Positions 11,701-22,100 of a DNA stretch of 64,000 bases are shown piece after piece. Positions within the stretch are counted from its first letter, which is position 1. Every line of letters starts with the position of its first letter. Made by a program: the position numbers and the translations under genes. The notes beneath the pieces were generated by a model. The model did no database searches. It had not been told where the DNA came from and saw only the letters and a list, made by a program, of their open reading frames with translations. Source of the DNA: Plasmodiophora brassicae (Eukaryota > Endomyxa: Phytomyxea > Phytomyxea > Plasmodiophorida). The stretch covers positions 682,001-746,000 of the forward strand of contig CP145414.1 in NCBI GenBank assembly GCA_036867785.1. Reading direction: 5' to 3'.

Positions 11701-13609
11701 TCACGCGTCTACTTCCTCGACCTCGAAATCAGCGCTGCCGACGACCTCAGGCTCTTGCATAAGCTCGGCCATAGCGGCGGTCTCTTCCTCCTGCCGGTCG
11801 GCCTTGTCGTCTCCTGTCAGTAACCCCTGGCGCCTGGCAACGTTGTACATGTCGAAGTCCGTTCGGCCCTACGTTGACGTTGAATTCGGTAACCGCCGAG
11901 GTCCCTAACGGCACGTCCATACCTCAATCTCCTTGCCGAACTGCAACTTCGATATATAGGGCATCAGACCCAGCTGCCGGGCGCGCTTGATCGCTCGCGT
12001 AATTTTCCTTTGGTACTTAGCGCACATGCCTCTGTCTGCAGCGTTACGTTGCTGGTTACCAGTGGTGCCATCGTAGACTTACGTCTTCCTTGCCGGCATG
12101 ATCATTCCCAGTTCGGTGACGAACGAATTGAGGAGTTCAATGTTCGTGTGCGAAATGGTATTCGCTTGCTCAGGCTTCACCCAGCATCTGGCTCGGGACC
12201 CCGGTCCTGTCTTTGGCTTGTTGCACAGCGGACAAGCATCAAAGATGATCAGATCCCTGTAGCAATCGTGTCAGTACGACTCCAAGAGGCGGCAGGAACT
12301 CGACGTACGGGGACACCAATTCGGCAGGTTTCTTGTCGGGATCCAAATCGCTAACACGGGGTTGAAGTTCCTCAGGAAGAATCGTAGGATTCTCATATGG
12401 ATCGGCGGGAAGTTTGCCTTGGAATTTCATTCGACGAGCCCAGAACTCGGTCTGTCGTGTCCACGAGTATGAGCAATGCGAGACAGCCAATGTGGGAGGA
12501 GGAGGCTCACCATCGTGCGTTTTTGGTCTAATACAGGAGCCTTGATTTCAGGCTCCTTTAAGATGGCATGCCATTTCTGGTCCTCTGTCATCGGCGACCC
12601 ATCTGGATTGACGCCGCGAATCAAGCGCTCACGTTCCTCAGCTGTTGGGGATTGTCAGAAGGCGCCCGATCTCTGCCTCACCGTTGGAACCAGTGATACC
12701 TTCATAAGGGAGCTGGGGACGGTCAAATTCGTTGATGTCGGCTAGTTGCAGGTTGTAGCCAAGGTCGGTAAGGGTCTTCATCACCTTGAGAGGCTGCGCC
12801 ATGTCGACCGTCTTCCCTTTCAAGACGATACCTGTGTCACGCAGCTTCTGCTCGAAACGAGGGTCGAGCATTGACAGCAACGTAGACAGTCGAACAGGGA
12901 CCGCTTCAGCAAGCTCGGGCTTTTCCCTCACCGTTTCTTCGTACACCTTCCGCATTGGATCGCGTTTCAGGTACAATTCGGTGAATCGCTCCGCGTTCGC
13001 TTTGAGGAGAGCCTGATGAACTTCCCGATCAAGGCGTGCGAATTCTTGCTCCCAGTCGACCCGGTTCGTCACGAACGCCTTTGCAATATCGGGCAGCACC
13101 GAGACGGACTTCTCGAACTGTTCGTTGATGTGCTGAACGCTCCTGTCATACTGGTCCTTCTCGAGCATCCACTGCTCACCGCCATCGGCAGACGCCGACA
13201 GTTCAGCTTTCCGCTTCGTCATTTTCGCCTCTTCTAGCGAACGACGAAGATCGCGCTCGACCCTGTACTTATCCGTCCACTGGGCCACCTTGCGGTTCGC
13301 TTCGTCGGCCTGGGCGCGCGACAGGTGCATCTCCTGCGTCCCGTCGTCCTTCTTCGCAACGGACTTCAACAGATACTGGATGACGGCATCCCTGGTGACC
13401 TCAACATCGCGCATCGACGACGCCGTTCGCGGGCCGCCGACCAGCGGCCCCAGCACGGACATGATCTCCTGGAAGTCATCCATGCATCGCTGGGGCAGCT
13501 CCGGCACCGCAGGGTCCCCAGGGACGCGGCCCGCCGCCGACGACAGCGCTCGCACCTGATGGTGCCGCCCGACGCCGACTGCCCGCTGTACCAACCGCCG
13601 TAGCAACAT
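11701..13609 (-). CDS. Mitochondrial small-subunit ribosomal protein bS18m with giant N-terminal extension
   Basis: Six exons on the minus strand fit exactly: 13609-12682, 12641-12511, 12451-12309, 12256-12083, 12031-11923, 11868-11701 (550 residues; introns 40-59 bp). The S18 core sits at about residues 405-490: CPLCNKP, NIELLNSFVTELGMIMPARK and TGMCAKYQRKITRAIKRAR, then LGLMPY, the family's RNA-binding pattern. The protein starts MLLRRLVQRAVGVGRHHQVR, an arginine-rich, acid-poor mitochondrial targeting sequence. Bacterial S18 is about 75 residues, so ~400 residues ahead of it are extra. They are helical, charged, and contain no recognised domain. The tail after S18 is acidic. Expected in the mitochondrial ribosome. 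Confidence 0.8.
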
Positions 13610-13787
13610 GGCGGGCAGCTAATGCGGTCGACTGAAGAACCCCCCACGCAGTCGATCGCCCCGCGCACGCGGACGACGAGTTGCCCGGCGAACCACCACG
13701 TGGCCCTGCTCCGCACACAGGGGTTTAGAGCAACGCAGGTCTGTATTCTGGACGGGGATTAACCGATGACGCGGGAACCACATGGGG

Positions 13788-14996
13788 CTACAGTCGGATT
13801 GTCAGGAACACGAATTCCGGAAGGTTGACATCTGGCAGCGCGGTCTTCCTGGTTGGAGGAGGAGGAGGAGTGAGACCGGGGAAGCCGAGGGCGGCGCAGC
13901 GCTCATTGAAACGACGCACCCAGTCCGGGCGCTCTGTCGGCTCCGGCGACCCTCGGTAATATTCGCGGTAGTGTTCTTCGTCGTCGGCGATGGCCTCGAT
14001 GATACGCATGTCGACGTGACGACGGAACAGCTCCTCGAGCAACTGCCATCGGCGATGGCGTGCCAACAGTGCACGCGTTCGGTTCCAGTCGTGCCAGACG
14101 GCCAGCTCGATCATGGGATGGCGCAGAAAGTACTGGACATGTTCCAGCGACTGGTGCTGGATCGCCGATCGGCTCAATAGCTTCACAGTCACTAGGTACA
14201 GGTCGTCGCCCGTGCCAAGCAGCAACGCCTCCAGGACGTCGAAGCGCTCGGCTTTGAAGGCCGTCCAGATGGCCTTGATGCAGTGTTGCCGGCAATGAAG
14301 ATCTTTGAGACAGTCGCACAAAGGCATTCGTCGTTTACGTTCTCCAACGTAGCCCTCGGATTGTCCATCGTATTCGTCAGATTCGTCATCGTATTCATCA
14401 GGGTCATCATCTTCGACAGATTCCTCGTCGTATTCGTCGGATTCATCGTCGTCGTCAGATTCCTCTCCGTCGTCGTCCGTCTCTTCGTCCGAGTAATCCG
14501 ATTCGTCGTCGCCATAGACAAGGCACCCCTCACAGTACATGGCTGAGGGCGACGAGGTGACCCAGAACGGGTACTCATCGCGCATGTGAATGTTCATGAT
14601 TGCTCGCACCAGATCAACGCACGGCAGTGAGGCAGCCTTCAGGAGAGCCCTGGCCAGTTCGATATCGGTCCAGAAGTCCGGCGCCCAGAACTGCTCGCTC
14701 AGCCTCTCTTGCTCGACACGGCGAAGCACAGCAGTAACAGTACGCGAATGGCCATAGCGGAGGGCGGTCCGCAAGCAGATGGCGGCGAGTCTGACGTCGG
14801 TGCCGACGACGTCCAACGCCAATGCGCAATGCCCCATCCGAGCGGCCCAGCGGACCGCATACGTGGGCGAGGAGGGCCTCCGGCAGAGCGACAGCACGGT
14901 CGCCTGGCGGTACAGGCGCGACACCCGGAAGCACGCGTCGATGTTGCCCGGGTGCGCAATGAACGATATGCAGCTGGCGAGAACGTCGGCGTTCAT
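13788..14996 (-). CDS. Acidic repeat-type protein, ankyrin/F-box-like, unrecognised
   Basis: A single uninterrupted frame of 402 residues starting MNADVLASCISFIAHPGN. The first 150 residues are rows of short helices (for example YAVRWAARMGHCALALDVVG) in the manner of degenerate ankyrin or similar solenoid repeats. A very acidic D/E/S/Y run (about residues 165-215) separates them from a second helical block with CDCLKDLHCRQHCIKAIW. The C-terminus is proline-rich. No catalytic motif. A broken relative lies next to it at 15275-15487, so this belongs to a local gene family. Lack of introns is unusual for the window and fits a recently spread or retro-copied gene, though that is only a guess. Confidence 0.6.
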   Translation of the reverse strand: MNADVLASCISFIAHPGNIDACFRVSRLYRQATVLSLCRRPSSPTYAVRWAARMGHCALALDVVGTDVRLAAICLRTALRYGHSRTVTAVLRRVEQERLSEQFWAPDFWTDIELARALLKAASLPCVDLVRAIMNIHMRDEYPFWVTSSPSAMYCEGCLVYGDDESDYSDEETDDDGEESDDDDESDEYDEESVEDDDPDEYDDESDEYDGQSEGYVGERKRRMPLCDCLKDLHCRQHCIKAIWTAFKAERFDVLEALLLGTGDDLYLVTVKLLSRSAIQHQSLEHVQYFLRHPMIELAVWHDWNRTRALLARHRRWQLLEELFRRHVDMRIIEAIADDEEHYREYYRGSPEPTERPDWVRRFNERCAALGFPGLTPPPPPTRKTALPDVNLPEFVFLTIRL

Positions 14997-15274
14997 TTGC
15001 CCGCGCCTCTCCCGGCCGTGACGGGTGGTGCTGGATGCACCGACACGGCGACTACAAAATCAGGGCACAGAGCGCCGCACTTTCCAGCACCATTCCACGT
15101 AACGGGGCGCGCGGACGGACGGACGGAGCGAGCGCCCCGGCCCCGAACCGAACCGGAATCGCGTTTGCCTGAGACGACCGGTCATGCCCTGCCTTGTGGG
15201 CAATGGTGATGAACGCATGTTCGTGTATTGGCATAGCGGGAGACGCCGACGGCGCTGGATGCTGAGACGTGTGG

Positions 15275-15487
15275 CTAGGAGACGCCCGTGCCGAACGACC
15301 CCACACACGGGGCCAATCCACAACGCCGCCAGAACGTCAAAGTTCTCGGCTTTCCGTTGGGCGTCCAAATTGTCTCACGCGCGTGCTGCAGGCAATACAG
15401 AGCCTGAAGACAGTCGTACAGGGGAAGAGCCTGACGCACGCTGGGAGCCACGAAACCTTCTTGCATCACTGTGCTCGGGCCCTGCAT
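15275..15487 (-). pseudogene. Decayed relative of the 13788-14996 gene
   Basis: Minus-strand reading gives LYDCLQALYCLQHARETIW, matching LCDCLKDLHCRQHCIKAIW of the neighbouring 402-residue protein. The next part of the match (AENFDVLAALWIG against AERFDVLEALLLG) continues only in another reading frame near 15325, so at least one frameshift separates them, and no start or long frame remains. I read it as a fragment left by tandem duplication of the neighbour. Confidence 0.6.
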
Positions 15488-15594
15488 GACTCACGTTCCG
15501 GTTTGTGTTATCCGGGTGCAGCAGCACCGAGGTCGGCTCGTGTTTCAAATCCGAAACTGGGCCCTGGCGGACAAGGCCGACGTCTGGCGAGATA

Positions 15595-16822
15595 ATGTTG
15601 AGCCCAGTCGTGAGCCGGGCTCTGCTCTTGTCCCTCGGTGCGTCGTCCACGAATGTCATCGGCGGCGCGGCCACGCTCTTTGCCAAGAAGGGCGATTACC
15701 GCCTGCTGGTCTGCACGGTTGGCATCTCTGCAGGCGTCATGGTCCGTCTGATGTGGCGATGCACTGGGGGCGTACCTTTGACACGTGGGCGTGCTCGTGC
15801 CAGGTTTACGTAGCGCTGATGGATGTCATGCGGGAGTCGGAGGCGGCGTTCGAGCGGTACCATAAGGACAGGTCAAAGGCGGCGGTGACGACGGCATGGT
15901 GCTTCTTCGCCGGTATGGTGGTCGTGTACCTTACCCGAGTGGCGAAGAGGCGCCTATCCAAATTACTGAGGCGAAACGATGGCGACGCGACACGCCCGGC
16001 GCCGGACGCCAATGGTGCTGCCGCCACCGACAACGAACGTGACCGTGATGCGGGCGCCGACAACGCGAGTCAGAACGATGACAGGGCAGCGGTCAGGACC
16101 GGGTCACCGGATAATGCCACCGCTCCATCCGATTCGGTGTCGGTCCCGGTCGACGCAGCGCCCGATGACGCCGGCAGCCGAACTAGCGAAGTCGACGAGG
16201 ACCTCGAGGAGGGCATCACCCTAGTGAGCAAGCAGACTGTGATCAGCACTGTCGTTGCCCTGTTGAAACTCGCTGTCTACAACGTCCCGGAGGGGTTCGT
16301 CACCTGCGTCGTGGCCATCCACGAGCCGAGCATGGGGATTTCAGTCGCCGTACGTATACTGTCACCGGTCATCGGTTATGGGTTGATAAGCCCATTGTCT
16401 GTAGTTGGCCGTCGCACTGCACAACGTGACCGAGGGGGTCTGCATCGCCTTGCCGATCTATTTCAAGACCGGATCCCGGTGCAAAGCGTTCACCTGGGGC
16501 CTCGTCAAGGGCGTTGTCCAGTTCTCTGGGGCCTTGATCGGACTGGGCGTCCCGCCAAGGCACATCAGCGATATGTTCTTCGGACTCGTCACCGCATGTA
16601 GGCCTGCCGATCTAACGCTCGGTTCCGATTCTGATTGACCGGGCGGCTACCGTAGTCACGTCGGGCATGCTGGTGTTCACAGCGCTGTCCGAAATCCTGC
16701 ACAAGGCGCGTAAGCACGACCCGAACGACAAGTGCACGACCAGGTTCATCTTCGTCGGCATGTTCGTCACCGCTATCGTGCTGACAGCGCTGATCTCCCA
16801 GCGTCACAGTCGCTACCACTGA
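15595..16822 (+). CDS. ZIP-family metal (zinc) transporter
   Basis: Exons 15595-15741, 15804-16349, 16405-16597, 16656-16822 (introns 62, 55, 58 bp) give exactly 350 residues. The protein starts MLSPVVSRALLLSLGASSTN and continues with GISAGVMVYVALMDVM. The two metal-binding helices carry YNVPEGFVTCVV and HNVTEGVCIALP, the paired H/YN-x-x-EG motifs of ZIP transporters of the ZupT/ZIP11 kind. About 120 residues of acidic, low-complexity loop separate helix 3 from helix 4, longer than in bacterial ZupT (itself about 260 residues). ZIP proteins bring divalent metals, chiefly zinc, into the cytosol. The first position of the helix-4 motif is tyrosine rather than histidine. Confidence 0.82.
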
Positions 16823-17078
16823 TACGTACCCACTCACCCAAAGCATGTACTTCCTCCGGCCCGGGAATCTCTATACAATAACTCGGCTCCGATATCGCCG
16901 CGTTGTACGATAGCCTCGGCCGACACGAGCGCCAACTCCACGCGCGAGCCGATCATACTGCTGGCTGCTCTAACGTGGGGTTTAAACCGCACTGCAAGGC
17001 ACCTTGCGTGTCGGGACGTCCAGCTGGTGCTCGTGGTGAAGGACGCGCTTGCAGCGGCGCACGGTTCGTAGCTTGCTA

Positions 17079-17675
17079 ATGAACTGCTCGCAGTTGAAGA
17101 GAAGCCAGGGATTTGCCAGGGCTCTCGTCTGCTTCGACACGGCGGGCGTCATTGTCGCCGACGACGCATTGCCGTTCGAGCACGCATGCGTCCCTGTGGC
17201 TGAGTCTCGCTCAGCGCTCCTGGAATCAGCGGCGAACCCTGGGTTCATGATCCGGAGACCGCATTACTTGCCATTGGCGTATCGCATTGGGCCGGGCTAG
17301 GTTCGATTGGGGAGGGCGTGCTGAGAGGACGACGACCACGTCAACGCTGTCGCTGGGACACAGCGTTCCGAATACGCACGCCGTTGGGGAAGTGCCATTT
17401 CGGCGATGCGAGCTCTGCATCTTCAGTTACACCAGCTCCTTGATGGACCTTTTTCAGTACGAAGATTATGGATGGACCGGGCGGCTGTGTTCGAGATCTT
17501 GACGCAACCTGCCGTCAGTGTGCTAGCTCCCGAGGGAGTGTATATTCTGTTCCAGCACGGCGTGACGATTGGCACTGTGGCTGCATTCCGAAGTTACCAA
17601 TTGCCACCGACTTTGTGGATGGGCTCCGTTGCTCCATGCCCTGGAGAACTAGTCGGCCTGAAGAACAAGCAATAA
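17079..17675 (+). other. Possible remnant coding stretch, unresolved
   Basis: Between the ZIP gene and the transposon remnant there is over 1.3 kb without a clear gene (16823-18209). Two plus-strand pieces look protein-like: 17079-17300 (including ARALVCFDTAGVIVADDALP) and 17406-17675 (including VSVLAPEGVYILFQHGV). They lie in different frames and no intron joins them convincingly. No family recognised. Either an unusual intron-containing gene or a decayed one. The rest of 16823-18209 shows nothing. Confidence 0.2.
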
Positions 17676-17969
17676 GGCGTGGAGCCAGGGGACGCAAGAC
17701 GGAGGCACGAGAAGAACCAAGGACGAATTTACGCGTACCTCGTCTCTGCCCTGTTATCGACAGTCCGAAAAGGCTTCTGACGGTCGGCGGGGAAGCGCTG
17801 GCGAGACAGTAAGTGGTCGGAACCTAAAGCAGTACATGGGTCAGCGTACGTGAGAACAACTAGGGGACAAGTCCTGATGAATCAGGGAATACATTTTCGA
17901 AGAATGTAAGGCAGATGAAGGGTTTTCAAGCCTCCTGCGTAATCCAGTACGTACAAAGTTAATCCTCGG

Positions 17970-18009
17970 TTTAAGCACATATATTTGTCCCAGGGGGTCG
18001 GTGCTTAAA
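17970..18009. repeat. Short perfect inverted repeat
   Basis: TTTAAGCAC at 17970-17978 is repeated in inverse as GTGCTTAAA at 18001-18009, with a 22-base loop. It lies in AT-rich, non-coding DNA about 200 bp upstream of the transposase remnant and may belong to its end or to a promoter. Two further TTAA(A)GTGAGGG-like words follow within 60 bases. Confidence 0.4.
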
Positions 18010-18209
18010 GTGAGGGTGTTCTAATATGCGAAAGCTCCCCGGGTTAAGTGAGGGCTCGTGCTATTTTGGTCGCCTGAATGACTCTGGAGTGTGGGGGACT
18101 GTGGTGGACTGTCCACCCCGCCCCGGTGCCGTTGGTGGCATTGCCATTACAGCTGAGGTCTGTATGAACATCTAGGGCGCGCGGAAACAAACGTACCCGC
18201 GTCAGCAAC

Positions 18210-18669
18210 GCTGACAAACTCAAGGTGATTGACTACATCGAAAGCAACCCGGCACCACTCACCACGCAGCTCAGCTGACCGCTTTAACGTTGACCGCTCC
18301 TGCGTCACGAAATGGGTGAAGATCAAAACCGACATTCGGCGACTGTGCGAAACGTCAACGGCTGGGAGGGAAAGAAAAGTGGTGAACGTGGATTCGTATT
18401 ATCCCACGAGCGACGGGTTGCTATATGCCTGGCAGCTGCATGCACGTAAGACTCCATCTGACGATGATGATGATGATGGAATCGATATCGTTCCGGTTTC
18501 AATCGACGAGGCAGTCGTTGGAACGAGGATTTTGCTAAAGTTCATTGAGACGGCAGTTCCTGAAGAGCTACCAGCAAGGTTTAACACCGAAACGCATGAT
18601 GTTCTTACTGGGTTGCTAGCCTCGTTGATCACGGTTCGGCGGCAACAACGCAACGAAAGGCTTGTCTAG
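18210..18669 (+). pseudogene. CENP-B/pogo-type transposase remnant
   Basis: The plus strand encodes ADKLKVIDYIESNPA in one frame and, shifted by one base, ADRFNVDRSCVTKWVKIK. Together these resemble the helix-turn-helix DNA-binding domain found at the N-terminus of pogo/Tigger transposases and of CENP-B (KLxVIDYIE ... FNVDRSxVTKWVK). The frameshift inside the domain shows it is not a working gene. Downstream (to 18669) the second frame stays open with an aspartate run and helical sequence, without a recognisable DDE catalytic core. I infer a fossil DNA transposon of the Tc1/mariner superfamily. Its ends are not identified. Confidence 0.45.
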
Positions 18670-18690
18670 TTGCGACTCGAACACGTGTCC

Positions 18691-18943
18691 ATGAAGAAGT
18701 CATCGGCAGCGTCGACGACGTCGACGTCATCTGGAGCGAAGTTCCGCGTCGGCGACCGCGTTGAAGTTCTGAACACCAAGGGAACAGTTGTCGCGTTGGG
18801 CACCATTGAAGGATTCGCTGGATGTGTGATTCACGGGCGACCAGCTGACCAAGACGAAGGCAGTTCTTCGCAGTTCCCAAGTCGCTGATGGATACGAGCA
18901 GATGCCACTGAGCATTCCCAGTGATTTCGCGACGACGCTGTGA
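18691..18943 (+). pseudogene. Frameshifted domestic or transposon-linked fragment
   Basis: From ATG 18691 the frame reads a serine-rich start and FRVGDRVEVLNTKGTVVALG, a beta-rich stretch. After a frame change near 18835 the same strand reads TKTKAVLRSSQVADGYEQMP then LSIPSDFATTL and a stop at 18941-18943. The overall pattern loosely recalls C-terminal pieces found with plant-type transposon proteins, but the match is weak. Its position directly behind the pogo-type remnant suggests it came with a mobile element. Confidence 0.3.
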
Positions 18944-19152
18944 AGTGGTGTTCATGCACGTGTTCAAAATTGCTGAATTGCGAGCCACGTGAGCCGACGT
19001 ACGTGCACCAGCCGGACGTCAAATGGCATATGGCCTCTATCTCATTCTCATACAGTACTGAATTCATTGTTATGAAATGTCCTGTCTACCTACTTTTATT
19101 GATACGTACGAGTCGCGAGCGAGTACGTGCCCGTCCTAGATAGTTGGTACAT

Positions 19153-22100
19153 CTACCTGTCCGAGACACCCGCTGGGGGTGTCTCTGTGGGCGTTACAAA
19201 TGCGTCAGGAACTTCTGAAACGAGGGAACAATCAGAGGTCGGCATCCTGGAAGTACGACGTTGACTTACCGTCCCCATATGAAACGAAGTCGAACAGCAA
19301 CATGCCGTCAATGAAATCGAAATCAGCCGGGACTGGGTTTAGGCTGGTGCGCAATACATGCTCGCTGATCTGCCACGTATTCATGCATCAGGGACCAAGC
19401 TTGCCTGCTGCCGTTGATTGGTACAACCTGGTAATGGAACTGCCGGAGTTGTCGTAGAGACTTGACCCGACGGAGAGTCAGGATTGGCCTAGCGAGTGAT
19501 CCACCATCGCACGCAGGCGAGATTCCGGTTGATGGATCGGGTCCTGAGGCCATCCTAGAGTGACGTCCGACTTGCACCGCGTTCTCATCCACGGATGACC
19601 TCTCAGATGATCGTAAGCGCTGCCCCAGGACGCGGATGTGGGGCTGGAATGAGGAGAAACGGTTCGTCGCATCAGCATCATCACGATTGAGGTCGTCACC
19701 CGCAGCCTTCAAGCATATATCAGGTGAATGAAGCCTCTCAGCATTAGAGTATCGCATCAGAATGTACCTTTTCTGGACCTGCAGACAAAGAATCCTCTCC
19801 AAGAGCAAGGGCCATCCGGTCGGCCAGGAACATCCACTGGTAGAGTTGGAATTGCGATGGCAAAACGGCTGAAGAACGATAAGCCTGCTGCAGGAAAACA
19901 ACTGACAGGGAACTTGTGTACCGATAGCTAAATCCACAAACTTGCATGCCTCAAGAAGAAGGTCAAGGTCTGCGCTTTCGTCGAGGACGGAAATGATTTC
20001 CATTAATACAACAGGCCTGCAGCACCAGTCATTATACGAGATGCGACTTGTTGACAACGAATCACCATATCAGCGTTAGATGTTCAGGACTAACGCGCAC
20101 AATCAGAATTCGAATGCAGAACAGGACTTGAGCATGAAGTGGACTGGCGTCTTCGAGCTTCAGTGATTCTACCAACTGTTCAACTCGCTTCAGTGTTCGT
20201 TACGATGCGGAACAGTTGATGATAACCTTTTCTACAATGGTTGGAAGATATCGGGCGTATTGATCGACTCGTCCAGCGTGAATCATAAACGTCAATCGCT
20301 TCAGTTGCCGGGAGCGGACTAGGACATCAGACTTGTGCGACGTGAAAAGAGCCACTTGGCTGTTGGTATGCCGGCCCATCAGTTGTTCCGTTAACAAAGG
20401 TGGTTCCTGTGGAGCCTGTCACAATAGCACCAACGTGTTTGAGGTCACGAGCTGACCTCTGTCACGACTCTAGTCAAGATGATTCTCCATTGAGCAAGAG
20501 CGTCAACACTGGTGTCGAAAAAATCATTGTGCTGAAAGATTGACCAGGCCTCACGTTTCCAGACGCGCAAGCTGAACTTATGCTATGCAAGAATAAATCT
20601 CACGAGTCAAGAAACCAATTGCTATTCTAGGATACCTTGTTAACGGCAAGGCTGGCAAATAAAACTGATGCAGCGTAGGCATACTCGACGTTTGCGAGGG
20701 ACCGGTTCTCGATGTTGGCTACAAAGTACGGCACAATAGTCGCCAATGTCGCACAAGCCCTGTCCATAATGCAACACATTAACGCATGGCGACAGCGCGA
20801 CGAAATAGAAGTCAAACTTGTCGTCATCCTCAGGCGACCCGGCAGGCCATACAGCCCGAATAATCTGGGCCGCAACGTTGGACAGCGAGCGCAACGACAG
20901 GAGACGAACTGTGTTCGACGACGATTTGGACGGTGCATGCCACTAGGTATCGGTCAGAGAAGATCTCAGGAACGGCAGGTCAACAATGAAGATTACGCTC
21001 GGCAGTGGAGGAACATCATCATCTTCATCATCATCCCCTTCGAATGATTCGCTACATGTCAAGACGAGGGGGACGGCATGTATCTCGACGGCGATAGGAT
21101 CGTTAGAGCTCTGCAGAGCGTTACAGGGTGCTCCGTCTTTGATGTGGCATCAGTACCTTAGTGCATGCTGACGAGCATAGAAAAAGAAGGCCTTGAACCA
21201 TGTCCCGGATATCCTTAGTCGCTTTGGGATCGATCTTAGACCAGGATGTACGGATGACAAATTCATGCGTAATGGACAGCAACCAGATGTGGGCCATCAA
21301 CGATTCCTCTCTGGAAAGTCGTCAGATTTGAGCATGAATCTCACAGTCTTATACGTTACAGCAGTAGCGAAGGTTGAGAGTATATCTTAAAGAGAAGCAA
21401 CAGGCGGGGCCACGTGTCGGTCTGCGAAGCAATTCAGCCGAAGAGCACGCGCGTCCGCGATGATTCATACAAGTTTGACACTCTTCTTGCACTTATGAAC
21501 GTATTCGTCCGCGAAGTGCAGAATGGTCGCATCGGAAATGGAGGTCGAATTTGGTTTGGAAAGGTCACGATGCTGAATGGGCAGGTTCGCTATGTGGGCC
21601 AACGAGCCGATTATGAGGTCGGGGACGGCTTTGGGTAGAATATCTAGCATTTGACATAGGAAATGACCTAGATGAGAATATCAATGGAGTGAAATGGCAA
21701 GACGATAGAAATTCCTACCAGTGGACATAAGGGAGCGTGTTTGCCATGCTAAAAGGAGTGCCGCGACAACTTGTAAGGGATACTTTTCCAACAGAGGATC
21801 AATCAAAGTAACAACGACACTCAAAATATTGGATGGTTTCTGTAACTGGATTGATAAGAAGACGTGCACAGCAATGGACTCCTTACGGTTCGATCAATAT
21901 CTTCATTGTCCGAAGGGGAACAATCTTGACCAGTGCTGACTAACAACCACGCGCAAATAGCCCCCTTGAAAACCAGCTTAAATACGATTAGAGGCAACCC
22001 ACAATCAAAACTGACATCAACGACACGAGCAATGATAGCATCCGTTGAGGTACCGTCACGTCGAGATGATGCACGTGATGAACCCGCATCGTTACGACTC

